Shown here piece by piece: positions 10,575-22,517 of a stretch of DNA of 64,000 nucleotides. The stretch's first letter is position 1. Every line of letters starts with the position of its first letter. This DNA is from Saccopteryx bilineata. Its lineage: Eukaryota > Chordata > Mammalia > Chiroptera > Emballonuridae. The position numbers and the translations under genes were made by a program. The stretch spans positions 133,292,266 through 133,356,265 of the forward strand of contig NC_089491.1 in assembly GCF_036850765.1 (NCBI RefSeq). The letters run 5' to 3'. Under the pieces are notes generated by a model that was not told the origin of the DNA, ran no database searches, and saw only the letters and a list, made by a program, of their open reading frames with translations.

Positions 10575-11675
10575 TATTTGAGATTTTGTTGTATTTATCC
10601 TATGTGCAAAATTACAATAAACTTATGTTTGAACAGTATCTTGGACATAGATATTTAAATAGGCATGTAAGAGAAAACCAGTACATTGTGTGTGTACAAT
10701 GGGACATATTATGGGTGGCCTATGAATGTCCTGAAATTCTAGTTGACCACATTGTTTGCAAATACTAGGATAAATCGACCAAAGGTCTGACATAGTTAAA
10801 CAAACCCAGTATTTACCATGTGGCTGAATATTTCACTTCCCCGGTATTCCAATATTTTACAAAAGATATAATGTAGCCAAGAAAAGATACTGGAAAATGA
10901 GGCATGGAAAATATTTAGTTTTTTCCAACTAAGACCAACCAGTTAAACCAAAATGAATGTTGCTGACATTATCTGGTCTATAGAAAGACCCACTCAAGCA
11001 GCTTACGCCCCAGATCTTGTGGGTAAAACATTTGGGTAAGGGAGAGAAAAAAGGGAATCAATGCATGGGCAAAGTATAACAAACACAAGAGGCATATGTT
11101 GCCCCATTCAGGGAGCATACAAGCACTGTACCAGGCTTGGCACCATGTCTTCTATAAGTATTCACACAATAAATATCAGCTAAATTGAATGGGCAAAAAG
11201 CAGCTAGGCTGAAGAAATAGAATGTTGTCACACCATCATCCAGCTATAAAAGTCACATGGAAAATCAGAGGGCACAGATAAATAGATGAGGGAAACAAAG
11301 GAAAAACAAACAAACTTTAGAAATTAACCAAATGCCAGGAAACCTCATGAGCCTCTGAGGTTTGGCCCTGGCCAACTTCCACAAGGGTCCCTTTTCCTTC
11401 CTGGTAGAGGGCCTGGGGATGGAGTCTATACTTGACTCTGTAAAGCTCTCACCATGTAAGAAATCCTGTTGGAATCATCTCCCCGCAAAGTCCATCTGTT
11501 CACTGAACAACTGTCTACTGATAGTCTTCTATGCAGGCCTTGGGCATCCAGCAGGAAACAAGACAGCAAGTTCTCTGCTCTTGCTGAACTTACCAGTGTA
11601 GAATTAGATAATAAATACACAAACAAGATCATTTCAAATGGTGGTATTAAGTAGGATATTAAAAACAAAGAGAAA
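10575..11675. other. Intronic DNA, little recognisable
   Basis: No gene or young repeat. 11490-11675 and its continuation after the SINE (12021-12180) resemble old interspersed repeat sequence (gaacaactgtctactgatag, attccaggcacaag), unclassified. Confidence 0.5.
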
Positions 11676-11678
11676 AGC

Positions 11679-12020
11679 CTGACCAGGTGGTGGCACAGTG
11701 GATAGAGTGTCAGACTGGGATGCAGAGGACCCAGGTTCAAGACCCCGAGGTCGCCAACTTGAGAGTGGGCTCATCTGGTTTGAGCAAAAGCTCACCAGCT
11801 TGGACTCAAAGTCGCTGGCTCGAGCAAGGGATTACTCGGTCTGCTGAAGGCCCACGGTCAAGGCACATATGAGAAAGCATCACTGAACAACTAGGGTGTC
11901 GCAATGCGCAACGAAAAACTAATGACTGATGCTTCTCATCTCTCTGTTCCTGTCTGTCTGTCCCTGTCTATCCCTCTGACTCTCTCTCTGTCTCTGTAAA
12001 AAAACAACAAAGAAAAAAAA
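11679..12020 (+). mobile_element. SINE, type C
   Basis: Flanked by ACAAAGA-type duplication. B-box area ggttcaagacc mildly mutated. Confidence 0.9.
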
Positions 12021-12449
12021 AGAAAATGAGAGATGAGATGGAGAAAGATGGAAGAAGTTGCTCATTTAAATAAAAACTCCATGAGGAGGCAAAGCTACCG
12101 TCCAACCACAGACCTTGCAGCAGAGCATTCCAGGCACAAGAAAAGCAAGGAACAGGCCTGGAGGCAGAAATAAGCATGGTGTGGTGAACCCAAGGGAGAG
12201 AGAGAAAGCCTCACCTCCCTCTGGTCTTTGTTCATGTTATTTTATGATGGTGCTGTTCCTAACTACCCTATTTTAAATTGCACCTACTAACCTGGACCCA
12301 TTATTCTCTATCCCTCTTCACAATTTTTCTCCATTTACCATCTGATAGGCAGTATATATTATATATTAATTTCTACCTAGTCCTATAAAATATAAGTCCC
12401 TTAAGGGTAGGGATTTTGGTTACTTTAACCACTGCTGTATTGCTTGTAC

Positions 12450-12758
12450 CAGGGGTCTCCAAACTGCGGCCCCCTGAGGCCATTTATCCGGCCCCCGCCG
12501 CACTTCCAGAAGAGGCACCTCTTTCATTGGTGGTCAGCAAGAGGAGCACAGGATGCGGATGTATCCTGTGCTCCTAGAGTACTGTATGTGGCGGCACTGC
12601 AAAGCACGGCGTCGCTCATGTACAGTATTACTTCCATTTTGTTTACTTTAAAATAAGATATGTGCAGTGTGCATAGGGATTTGTTCATAGTTTCTTTTAT
12701 AGTCCAGCCCTCCAACGGTCTGAAGGACAGTGAACTGGCCCCCTGTATAAAAAGTTTG
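12450..12758 (+). mobile_element. hAT MITE with its 3' end deleted
   Basis: Begins CAGGGGTCTCCAAACT after GCTTGTAC (12442-12449). Same family as 40708-41070. It stops at AAAAAGTTTG, lacking the terminal GGGACCCCTG. Confidence 0.85.
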
Positions 12759-12765
12759 TACCTAA

Positions 12766-13119
12766 GGCCCTGGCCGGTTGGCTCAGTGGTAGAGCGTCGG
12801 CCTGGCATGCAGAAGTCCCGGGTTTGATTCCCGGCCAGGGCACACAGGAGAGGCGCCCATCTGCTTCTCCACCCCTCTCTGTCTCTCTCTTCCCCTCCGG
12901 CAGCCAAGGCTCCATTGGAGCAAAGATGGCCCGGGCGCTGGGGATGGCTCCATGGCCTCTTCCTCAGGTGCTAGACTGGCTCTGGTTGCGACAGAGCTAC
13001 ACCCCGGATGGGCACAGCATCGCCCCCTGGTGGGCGTGCTGGGTGGATCCCGGTTGGGCACATGCCGGAGTCTGTCTGACTACCTCCCCGTTTCCAGCTT
13101 CAGAAGAATACAAAAAAAA
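12766..13119 (+). mobile_element. SINE, type A
   Basis: Duplication AAAAGTTTGTACCTA before and after (from about 12750 and 13121). It is therefore younger than the hAT deletion, whose junction it duplicates. Confidence 0.94.
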
Positions 13120-13165
13120 AAAAGTTTGTACCTATGTGGCACACAGTAGGCACTCAATAAATAGC

Positions 13166-13600
13166 ACTGAAATAAATACAAGAAAAAAGTAAGGGAGGGA
13201 AGGAAGCAGGGAGAAAAGGAAAGAAAGAAGGAGGGAGGAAAAGTGGAAGGAGAGAAAGAAGAGTCAGTCACTGTGGCTAAAGCACAGAGTAAGGGTTGTA
13301 AAGCGAGGAAGCAACATGATCTAATTTGTAGTTTAAAAACCTCACCATAGCTGCTATGTGGGTAATCAATCAGAAAGAAGAAAGCAGGGACACTAGGGTA
13401 AGGAGTTAGAGATGAGGTAGCAAGGCAAGGTAGTGACGAGCATTGGTTAGTGATGGAGAGAAGTAGATTTAGGGTATTTCTCAAGGTAGCACCAAATAAA
13501 CTTATTTAATAGACTAGATAAGTAGGGATCAAGGATATATTAGTTACGATTTATTGCTTCTCAGCTCCAAATTTACCCTTCATTGCCTGCTTTGTGAAAA
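13166..13600. repeat. Purine-rich (GAAA/GGAA) tract, then unclassified DNA
   Basis: 13186-13265 is a GGAA/GAAA-type imperfect repeat. The remainder to 13600 resembles antisense L2 (aacatgatctaatttgtag) at low confidence. Confidence 0.45.
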
Positions 13601-13624
13601 CTGACATACAGACAGCCAACAGGT

Positions 13625-13977
13625 ATATGAAAAGATGCTCAACATCACTGATAATTAAGGAAATAACAATTAATACTACAATAAGATATCACCTCATACC
13701 TGTCAGAATGGCTATTATAAAAAAAACCAACAGAGAGTAAAGAGTCAGCAAGGACATGGAGAAAACAGAACCCTTATGCACTGTTGGTAGGAATGTAAAT
13801 TGGTGCAACCACTATGGAAAACTACTAGTATAGGAGTTCCTCAAAAAATTAAAAATAGGCCCTGGCCGGTTGGCTCATTGGTAGAGCGTCGGCCCAGCTT
13901 GTGGATGTCCCACGTTCGATTCCCAGTCAGGGCACACAGGAGAAGCACCTATCTGCTTCTCCACCCCTCCCCCTCTC

Positions 13978-14039
<62 letters not shown>

Positions 14040-14935
14040 TCTCCTCTCCTCCTGCACTCATGGCTCCACTGAAGCAAGTTGGCCCCGGGCACTGAGAATG
14101 GTTCCATGGCCTCCGCCTCAGGTGCTAAATAAAAAAAATAAAATAAAATAAAGTGGCTCCAGCAGCAACATAGCAAGGGCCTCGGATGGGCAGAGCATTG
14201 CCCACAGTGGGATTATCAGGTGGATCGCAGTCAGGGCTCATGCGAGAGTCTGTCTCTGCCTCCCTCTCACTAAAATTAAATTAAATTAAATTAAATATAA
14301 AATAAAATTAAAAATAGATACAATCCAGCAATTCCACTTTCCACTTCTGGGTATTTAACTGAAAAACATGAAAACACTAATTCAAAGAAATATATGCACC
14401 CCTATATTTATTATAGCACTATTTACAATAGCAAAGATACAGAAGCAACTTAAGTATCCACTGATAGAAGAATGGATAAAGAAGTGATACATATATATGA
14501 ATACATGAAATATTACTCAGCCATAAAAAAAGAATAAAATCTTGCCATTTGTGACAACAGACAACATGGATAGACCTAGAGAGTAATACTCTAAGTTAAA
14601 TAAGTCACAGAGAAAAAGACAAGTATCATGTATATATGGAGTCTAAAAACAAAACAAACCAGGGTTACCAGAGAGGGGAATGGTTGGGAGGATAGCTGAA
14701 ATAGGTAAAGGGGATTAAGAGGTACACAGTTATAAAATCAGAAAGTCATAAAAATGTAATGTATAGCCATAGGAATATAGTCAATAATATTATAACTTTG
14801 CATTGTGATAGATGGTTAACTAGATTTATTGTGGTCATCATTTCATAATGTATATATATATCAAATCACTATGATATACATTTGAAACTAATAGGATATT
14901 GTATGCCAATTGTACTTCAATTTTAAGAAATGAAC
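13625..14935 (+). mobile_element. L1 3' portion, interrupted by a SINE
   Basis: ORF2 C-terminal wording (ttatgcactgttggtaggaa; attactcagccataaaa) and the L1 3' UTR end near 14870-14935. Old copy with many substitutions. Confidence 0.85.
13859..14303 (+). mobile_element. SINE, type A, with two internal microsatellite expansions
   Basis: Duplication AAAAATTAAAAATAG-type on both sides (13843-13858; 14304-14317). (CT)n at 13981-14040. An (AAAT)n-like block at 14128-14152 splits the body. The tail is (TTAAA)n. Confidence 0.9.
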
Positions 14936-15124
14936 CCTTTAAGTATTTTCCCTTTGTCAGGTGCCATAATGTCAACCCACGTCTGAATAGGGCACTATAA
15001 AACTGCAAGAGGAAGGGGCTTTTCTTTCTGGTTCCTATGTGTTCCTCTTGACAGGATAAATAGAATATCAACAACTTCAGTATTTCTGATGCCCTATGCA
15101 GTGCTAGCCAACTTATTTAAAGAC

Positions 15125-15300
15125 TTTTTTTAAAAGATTTTATTTATTGATTTTAGAGAGAGAAGAAAGTAGGGGGAGACATCGATCTGTTCCTGTATGT
15201 ATGCTAATCGGGAATCAAACCCATACATAACCTTAGCAAAACAAACAAACCTTAGCATATCAGGATCATGCTTTAACCAACCCAACTATCCAGCCAGGGC
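15125..15300 (-). mobile_element. SINE, type D, old
   Basis: Tail attttatttattgattttag at left, head tatccagccagggc at right. A short internal AAACAAACAAAC insertion. Confidence 0.8.
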
Positions 15301-15476
15301 TGGTAAATTTCAGTAAGAGAAAAGGCCATCTCAACAAAGAAAACAGTCACTGCAAAGGCACAGCAATGGGAAGGAGCCTGTCAGGAAAGAGTTCAAAACA
15401 AGTCTGACTGTTAACAGAGGAGTCTGTCAGATATTAGTAAGGAAATAAAAATAGGGAGATTGATGACAGTTTAGAT

Positions 15477-15524
15477 CAGCGGTTCTCGACCTGTGGGTCG
15501 CAACCCACAGGTCGAGAACCGCTG
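15477..15524. mobile_element. 48-bp palindromic hAT micro-element
   Basis: CAGCGGTTCTCGACCTGTGG and its mirror complement meet head to head with one mismatch at the centre. Flanks GTTTAGAT (15469-15476) and GTTTAAAT (15525-15532) form an 8-bp duplication. The terminus is the hAT type CAGCGGTTCTC. Confidence 0.88.
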
Positions 15525-15532
15525 GTTTAAAT

Positions 15533-16160
15533 TCACTCACCGGTTAAATAAGTACTCAAAAGCCCTTATGGTAAAGGATGCTGAGTGCTGCCCTCAAGCA
15601 GCTTGCAGAGGGAGATAAGAATATTTATACAAATGAAAATTTAATAACTGTACGATAATTTGAAAAAGTTATAATATAGAATTAACAGCCCTGGCTGATG
15701 GCACAGTGGATGGTGTTGACCCAGAGCACCAAGGCTGGAACAATCCTCAAGATTGTTCAAAGTCGTTGGACCTGTGGAGTTTCATTTAGGACTGTCCTGG
15801 AAAACATCTAAAATATTTGACTCCTAGGTTTTCAGCTTCTCATCATCCCCATCTCAATTCAAGGAAGAAAAATGAATTTCATAACAAAATGTAAGTACAT
15901 AAAATTATCTTTTACTTTATACTCTTATAGAGTTTTACCCAATATTTTTTGTTCTTTTAAGAAATTAAGAAGTCACATCTCTTGCCGAAAGCTGGGTTGG
16001 TATGAAAGAAACTCTCCTAATATGTTTTAGAATGCTGATCCCCTGGCTCTAGCAAAGCAAGATCAGAAATAACCAACCTCACTCCTATTTCTATTTCTCT
16101 GAGTATAGGATAGAACATTCCATTCTTTTCACTCCTGGGAGCCCTACCTCCAAATATCCA
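15533..16160. other. Intronic DNA with a SINE fragment
   Basis: 15687-15770 is a damaged SINE head (agccctggctgatggcacag). The rest shows nothing recognisable. Confidence 0.5.
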
Positions 16161-16179
16161 AAGGCAGAAGCTGTATCTT

Positions 16180-16364
16180 TTTTTTTTTTTTTTTTAGATT
16201 TTATTTATTCATTATAGAGAGGAGAGAGAGAGAGAGAGAAGGGGGGAGGAGCAGGAAGCATCAACTCCCATATGCGCCTTGACCAGGCAAGCCCAGGGTT
16301 TTGAACCGGCAACCTCAGCGTTTCCAGGTTAACGCTTTATCCACTGCGCCACCACAGGTCAGGC
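16180..16364 (-). mobile_element. SINE, type B
   Basis: Exact 15-bp duplication CAGAAGCTGTATCTT (16165-16179 and 16365-16379). Confidence 0.95.
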
Positions 16365-16549
16365 CAGAAGCTGTATCTTAAGTGAGGCCCAACAATTAAA
16401 ATGGAAGAGACTTTTGCCAAAACTACTTGAAACACGATTCAGGCAATGGAGGAGAATGGCAACATGGAAACACAATGGGGTTTGGAGCCAAGATGACTTG
16501 GGTTCCAACCTTAGCACACAGGACTTATAGATTTCATGCCCCCCCCCTT

Positions 16550-16922
16550 TTTTTTTTTCTTTTTTTTTTTTTAGTGAGAGAGAAACAGTCAGGGATAGAC
16601 AGATAGGAAGAGAGAGAGATGAGAAGCATCAACTCATTGCGGCACCTTAGTTGTTCATTGATTGCTTTCTCATGTGCCTCGACCAGGAGGCTCCAGCTGA
16701 GCCAGTGACACCTTGCTCAAGCCAGCGACCATGGGACTATGTCGACGATCCCATGCCCAAGCTGGTGACCCTCCGTTCAAGCTGGTGAACCCACACTCAA
16801 GCTGGATGAGCCTGCCCTCAAGCAGGATGAGTGTGTAATCAAGCCGGCGGCCTCGGGATTTCGAACCTGGGTCCTCAGCGTCCCACGTTGATTCTCCAGC
16901 CTCTGCACAACTTGGTTAGGCA
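16550..16922 (-). mobile_element. SINE, type C, long variant
   Basis: Contains five or more tandem caagctggtga/gatgagcc-type modules, more than most copies here. Poly(T) start at 16550. Confidence 0.88.
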
Positions 16923-17149
16923 GACTTTGTGTTCTTAACAAGTAAGCAGTGGAAGCAGGACTTGACTCCAGTTCTAAATGACTCAAGTCTAGTGTTCTTT
17001 CCCCTTTGCCATTCATTTCAGAATGTTACTGTTACTGGTAGGGAGAAAGGTAAAGATCAGATAGTATATAACAAAGGGCAGGACTTGGCACACACTGCAT
17101 TCTTCAATGTCAGGTGCTTTTCGCTAGCTCGGTTCATTCATCATCATGA

Positions 17150-17250
17150 TAATAGGAGCTATTTATTCACCACCTACTTACAGGCAGGATACGGTTTATA
17201 AAATACTAAGTACAGGGCCTGTCACACAATAAGCACTCAATAATTGATGG
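17150..17250 (+). mobile_element. MIR or L2 3' terminus
   Basis: cagggcctgtcacacaataa gcactcaataattg matches the shared MIR/L2 end. Confidence 0.5.
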
Positions 17251-17299
17251 CTACTTATACAGAAATCTTAACTTCTTAACAGAGTTTAGGAAAGTCTGG

Positions 17300-18580
17300 C
17301 TTCTTACAGGAAACCGAGTGGAACACAAGTTAACCAGGCAGAAAAAGGGGAAGAACATGCCAGAGTGGGCATTTCTCAGAGAAAGGCAACGTGGAAAAGG
17401 CATGTACATGAATAAGCACAGTGCATTCAGGGAAGTTCAAGTCATTCAGCAAAGTTAGAAAGGACAGAAATACATGAAAGGAGCAGAAAATGAGACTAAA
17501 AAGGCAGGCAGGTCTTGGTACACACAGAATGCTTCGATTTCATCTTATGGATGGGAGAATCCAACGAAAACTTTAAAACAGGGAAAAGGACACAGATCTA
17601 TGCTTCAGAATGATCAGTGGTAGAGCACTTGATTGCAAAGACAGTGTGAATGGAGGGCAGAAAGCAGAATTGCAAAGAAACTAAGGATGACACCCAAGTT
17701 TTTGACCTGGAAAAGTAAACATTCTAAAGTAGGGAGTATATGGAGTGGGTTGAAAAAAGAAGCCTAGTTTTGGACTTACTAAGCTACAGCTATCTAGGGA
17801 AACCATGGGGAGGTCTGGAGCAGAGTCAGGGTTAGAGACACAGACTAGTGAGCCCCCTCACGGTCATGACAGCTGGAGTCCTGGGTATGAATGAGATGAC
17901 TCAGCAAGTGTATGTGAAGTGAGAGGAGGGCTAATGACAGATATCGATATCGGGAATACCCACATCAGGAAGAAGAGAAAAAGCCCAAGAGACAGCATAA
18001 GAAGGAACTGTTAGGGAGACAGAAAAAACTGATGCTATAAATGCTAAAGAAGGAGAGCGTTTTAAAAAGACAGTGGTGCACAGTATCCAGTGCTATGTCC
18101 AGTGGGTACTTTGCAGTCTGAAAGCAGAAGTCATTGTGGCCTTGCAGACAGCTGTTTCAGAGGCTTGATGAGACAGAGCAATGAACTGAGTAATGAGCAA
18201 AGGAAAAAAGGTAAGATAAATGAACTGTAGGCTACACGTCTAGGATCAACAAGAGGGAGAGAGTACCAGAACATGATAGCAAGCAGATTCCAGTACAGCT
18301 GCTGCCTTTAAGATGAGAGAAACTTGGCGTTATTCACTACAGCCTAGTGTTAAGTGAGAGGCTAAACTTGAGAAAAGAGAAAGACAAAAGAATATAAATG
18401 AGTAGATCAGTCAATGAAGTAAACTCCCAAGATCCCAGAACAGCAGATGGGATTGAGAACACAATCAGTGGGCTAGAATGTGGAAGAGGAGGGGGATACT
18501 TCTTCCTCTGAGAAAGGAAGAAAGGGGATAAGGGTGGGAACTGATATAGATAAGTCTGTGAATGTTGAGGAGGCAAGCTG
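17300..18580 (-). mobile_element. Antisense LINE-2 remnant, heavily decayed
   Basis: Purine-rich strand carrying antisense L2 phrases (aaggatgacacccaagtttt, agtggtagagcacttg) in the expected order. No frame survives. Confidence 0.5.
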
Positions 18581-19200
18581 AGGGGGGTTGGCTTTCCTTC
18601 CAAGCTAATGAGAATGAAAGATGCTAGACTTGGTTCTTACCTTTGCTTCACAGTCCTCTTTAAGAAACTGATGAAAGCTGTAGACTCTGTCCCCCAAAAA
18701 GGCACACAAGCACTCATACTCAACCTGTGTATCCAAAGATTCTGTCAGCTTTGAGACTATGGAATTCCAAAGAAAAGGCCTTTCACAAGCAATCTTGTTC
18801 ACAGAAAAGCAACTAATTTATTGGAAGCACATAGATATTTAAAAATTCATTTAAACCTCTATGATATACTCAATCACCAAAAAGAGATGGACTATTGGTA
18901 CACAAAAGCACTTATTAGACTTTCTAGGAATACAAATATAGGAGACCGTTTTGCCTTTAGAAAACATAGAATATAGACAGGAAGTGACAGCCTTGGACTT
19001 AGCCATAGCTTTAGATAAAATTAGTATTTTTTAAAAGATGAAACAAAATCTAGAAGTGAAGGGAGACAAGAATCAGACCCTTAAGTCTAAAGATAGCGGA
19101 CTGGAAAAGGCTGGTGGTAACTGCAACTCAAAGGAAAAGAGGATGCAAGAGAACTTTTCAAGGAGGAACCAAAAGGATTTGCTCACTAAGCACAAATGAA
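18581..19200. other. Intronic DNA with nothing recognisable
   Basis: AT-rich; no gene, RNA or named repeat visible. Confidence 0.5.
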
Positions 19201-19209
19201 GGACTAAGA

Positions 19210-19513
19210 CAGCGCTTTTCAACTGATATGCTGCAAGAATTTTTAAAACATGCAATACCTGACTATTTAGTCAGGGGCACTGACTCTTTTCCCTTAGATT
19301 ATCAAATAAAAAGATGACAACAGTCAACACCATAATAGTCGTCTGGTGCAAATTAATCAAAATTATAGGTTTTTTTGGTCAAATTCGCAAAAATATATAT
19401 TTTTGGTGTGCTGCAGTATTTTAGTATTTTAGTAAATTATATTTACTAAAATATAATTTCATCTATATTTTCATCTCATGTGTTCCATGAGATGAAAAAG
19501 TTGAAAATAGCTG
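19210..19513 (+). mobile_element. hAT MITE, 304 bp, complete
   Basis: Termini CAGCGCTTTTCAACT and AGTTGAAAATAGCTG. Exact 8-bp duplication GACTAAGA at 19202-19209 and 19514-19521. AT-rich interior, no ORF. Confidence 0.92.
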
Positions 19514-19821
19514 GACTAAGAAAAGAGTTGAAAACTATTTGAAGGTTCTGAGCATCTACATGTGCCTTTTCATAGCTTGTGGATGATTGAGTCTCAGAAA
19601 TCATGCTTAAATAATTTCAGAATCATTTGCCAGAACCTTCAGGCTCGGAAATGTGCACGTGCCAGATGTTTGTAAGAAACAAACCAGCTACTCTTCTCTG
19701 CTCTAGTCAACTACTTGCAGTGACCCAACATGTGCTGAACTAAGGGTAAAGGGTGTCAACAGGAGTAACTAAGGACAGAGTGAGGTCTTATTTTTTAAAA
19801 ATATATATATGTCTATATATA

Positions 19822-20130
19822 GACTAGGTGGTAGAGCAGTGGTCACAATGTTGGCCTGGGATACTGAGGACTCAGGTTCGAAACCCCGAGGTTGCCAGCT
19901 TGAGCACAGGCTCATCTGGCTTGAGTGCGGGGTTGCTGGCTCGAGCATGTGATCATAAACATGACCTCATGGTTGCTGACTTGAGCCCAAAGGTCACTGG
20001 CTCAGCTTGAGCCCCGGTCAAGGCATGTACGAGAAACAATCAATGAGCAACTAAAGTGCCACAACTACGAGTCGATGCTTCTCGTCTCTCTCTCTTCTTG
20101 TCTGTCTGTTTCTCTCTCTCTCAAAAGAAA
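19822..20130 (+). mobile_element. SINE, type C, divergent
   Basis: The head is degraded (gactaggtggtagagcag) but the GGTTCGAAACC box and the cagcttgagc modules are clear. Confidence 0.8.
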
Positions 20131-20242
20131 AAAATTATTTAAAAAAAAAAAAAACATACACACACACACACACACACACATCTGCTCACAAATATTAGGG
20201 ATATTTCAAAATGAATATAAAGCGATAAAAAAAGCATTTGAA

Positions 20243-20577
20243 GGCCCTGGCCGGTTGGCTCAGTGGTAGAGCATCAGCCTGGCATGCAGAAGTCCCGGGT
20301 TCGATTCCCGGCCGGGGCACACAGGAGAAGCGCCTATCTGCTTCTCCACCCCTCCCTTTCTCCTTCCTCTCTGTCTCTCTCTTCCCCTCCCGCAGCCAAG
20401 GCTCCATTGGAGCAAAGATGGCCTGGGCTCTGGGGATGGCTCCATGGCCTCTGCCTCAGGCGCTAGAATGGCTCTGATTGCGGCAGAGCAACGCCCCCTG
20501 GTGGGCATGCCCGGTGGATCTCGGTTGGGCGCATGCGGGAGTCTGTCTGCCTCCCCGTTTCCAGCTTGGAGGGGGGG
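20243..20577 (+). mobile_element. SINE, type A, nested in the Tc1-like element
   Basis: Duplication AGCATTTGA (20233-20241 and 20578-20586). It ends ccagcttgga plus a G-run with no A tail. Confidence 0.92.
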
Positions 20578-20589
20578 AGCATTTGATTT

Positions 20590-20929
20590 ATTTCTTATTT
20601 ATTTATTTATTTATTTACAGAGACAGAGAGAGAGTCAGAGAAAGGGATAGATAGGGACAGACAGGCAGGAACGAAGAGAGATGAGAAACATCAATCATCA
20701 GTTTTTCGTTGTGACACCTTAGTTGTTCATTGATTGCTTTCTCACATGTGCCTTGGCCACGGGCCTTCAGCAGACCGAGTAACCCCTTGCTCAAGCCAGT
20801 GACCTTGGTCCAAGCTGGTGAGCTTTGCCCAAACCAGACGAGCCTCTGCTTAAGCTGGCGACCTCGAGGTCTCAAACCTGGGTCCTCCGCATCCCAGTTC
20901 AACACTCTATCCACTGCCTGGTCAGGCTT
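20590..20929 (-). mobile_element. SINE, type C, nested in the Tc1-like element
   Basis: (TTTA)n tail at left, head cctggtcaggc at 20917-20927. Duplication TTGATTT-type. Confidence 0.9.
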
Positions 20930-20957
20930 GATTTTTTTTTATTAAACAAAAACATCA

Positions 20958-21323
20958 GGCCCTGGCCGGTTGGCTCAGCGGTAGAGCATCGGCCTGGCGT
21001 GCGGGGGACCCGGGTTCGATTCCCGGCCAGGGCACATAGGAGAAGCGCACATTTGCTTCTCCACCCCCCCTCCTTCCTCTCTGTCTCTCTCTTCCCCTCC
21101 CGCAGCCAAGGCTCCATTGGAGCAAAGATGGCCCGGGCGCTGGGGATGGCTCCTTGGCCTCTGCCCCAGGCGCTAGAGTGGCTCTGGTCACGGCAGAGCA
21201 TCGCCCCCTGGTGGGCAGAGCGTCGCCCCTGGTAGGCGTGCCGGGTGGATCCCGGTCGGGCACATGCAGGAGTCTGTCTGACTGTCTCTCCCCGTTTCCA
21301 GCTTCAGAAAAAAAAAAAAAAAA
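20958..21323 (+). mobile_element. SINE, type A, near consensus, nested in the Tc1-like element
   Basis: Intact A and B boxes (TGGCTCAGCGG, GGTTCGATTCC) and a 27-base A tail suggest a recent insertion. Confidence 0.94.
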
Positions 21324-21499
21324 AAAAAATCAGAAAAGCAAACAACAAGTCAAAGAAAGTTGTTTGATTATGCAAATAAGATGCAAAACAAACTTTTATT
21401 TCATTGGTGAAAATGCACTATACAAAAGGCTGAAAGTACTGGAGTATCTGCATGTTCTCTGATCTTGAAGGTGCACATCCTGTAATTTCCCAGCCCTTG

Positions 21500-22517
21500 C
21501 AATGCCCCTGCAACATGATTTGCCAAATGCAAAGCCTGGAGATCCACAGGACGTCTTGAAGCTGGTCAAACACAGACGACAGTGGCAACAGCACTTGGAA
21601 TATCGCAAAGTGTGATTAGCAAACTGTGAAATCGCTTTCAAGAGACTGGTACAGTACAAAGAAGAAGGCAGGGTTGCCCATCTGCCACAACAGCAAGAGA
21701 TGACCACTACTTGACCCTACTGGCAAGAAGGACCAGGCGCAGCAATGCTACAGAGCTGCAGGGACAGTTTCTTGCTGCCACTAGATGACAGATATGCATC
21801 AAGACCATACAAAATCGGCTCCATCGTTTTGGACTGCATGCCCAGCAACCAATGGTATGCATTCTGTTATCTGCTGAACACCATAGAACCAGCAGAAGTT
21901 GGCTGATGTGCATTGTCATTGGACCCGTGATGAGTGGTCAACTGTCCTCTGATGAATCATGGTTCAGTCTGCAGCCTGACAATCATGTGTCCTGATCTGG
22001 CGTGAATAAAGAACACGGGAGAATCCACGTTTCATGTGAGAAAGAAACTTCTTCGGTGGTGGTGGAATCATGGTGTGGACTGGCATCAGCATCAGTGGTC
22101 ATATCGATCTCGTCATCAGAAATGAATCGCTGACTGCTGTCAGATATTGAGATGAGGTCCTGCACCCTATAGTGGTATCCTATGCTGGAGCAGTTGGAAA
22201 CAACTTTCTTTTCATGGGTGATAATGCAAGGCCCTCCATGCACATGTCATCAACAACATGCTTCAGGAGGCAAGAATCGAACGCATGCACTGGCCTTCAC
22301 GTTCTCCAGACCTGAATCTCATTGAACATGCTTGGGATGCACTGGGAGAACATCTGACAAACCGTCCAATGCCTCCCACACACTTGTAGAGCTGGAAGTT
22401 GACCTGGAGCAAAAGTGGCAGAGGATCCCACAAGAACTGCTGGACAGTCTGGTCCTGTCCATGCCCCATCGCTGTCAGTGTGTTGGGGCAGTCTTGGGTG
22501 ACCATGCACCCTACTGA
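21500..22517 (+). pseudogene. Tc1-family DD34E transposase pseudogene
   Basis: The plus strand reads GRLEAGQTQTTVATALGIS and then SVISKL from 21549, the N-terminal paired-type helix-turn-helix. DESWFSLQPD at 21951 carries the first catalytic Asp. GGIMVWTGIS and GHIDLVI follow, then GDNARP with the second Asp (22220), and SPDLNLIEHAWDAL with the Glu (22324). The second Asp and the Glu are 104 nt apart. That is one base short of 35 codons, which fits the Tc1 DD34E spacing with a single-base deletion. At least three in-frame stops and more than one frameshift make the gene dead. Only short pieces of frame remain. The order of motifs and the inverted ends exclude mariner DD34D or Tigger. Confidence 0.9.

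Larger units (their letters stand above)
12280..13165 (+). mobile_element. LINE-2 3' end split by a hAT MITE
   Basis: Left part 12280-12449 (ataagtcccttaagggtagg). Right part 13120-13165 (gcacacagtaggcactcaat). Together they form the typical L2 3' terminus; the hAT and a SINE lie between. Confidence 0.65.

Noticed and set aside
20958..21030. Possible tRNA genes (A and B boxes)
   Set aside because: These are the tRNA-derived heads of SINEs. The body, A tail and target duplications follow, and no full cloverleaf with a normal anticodon stem was evident.
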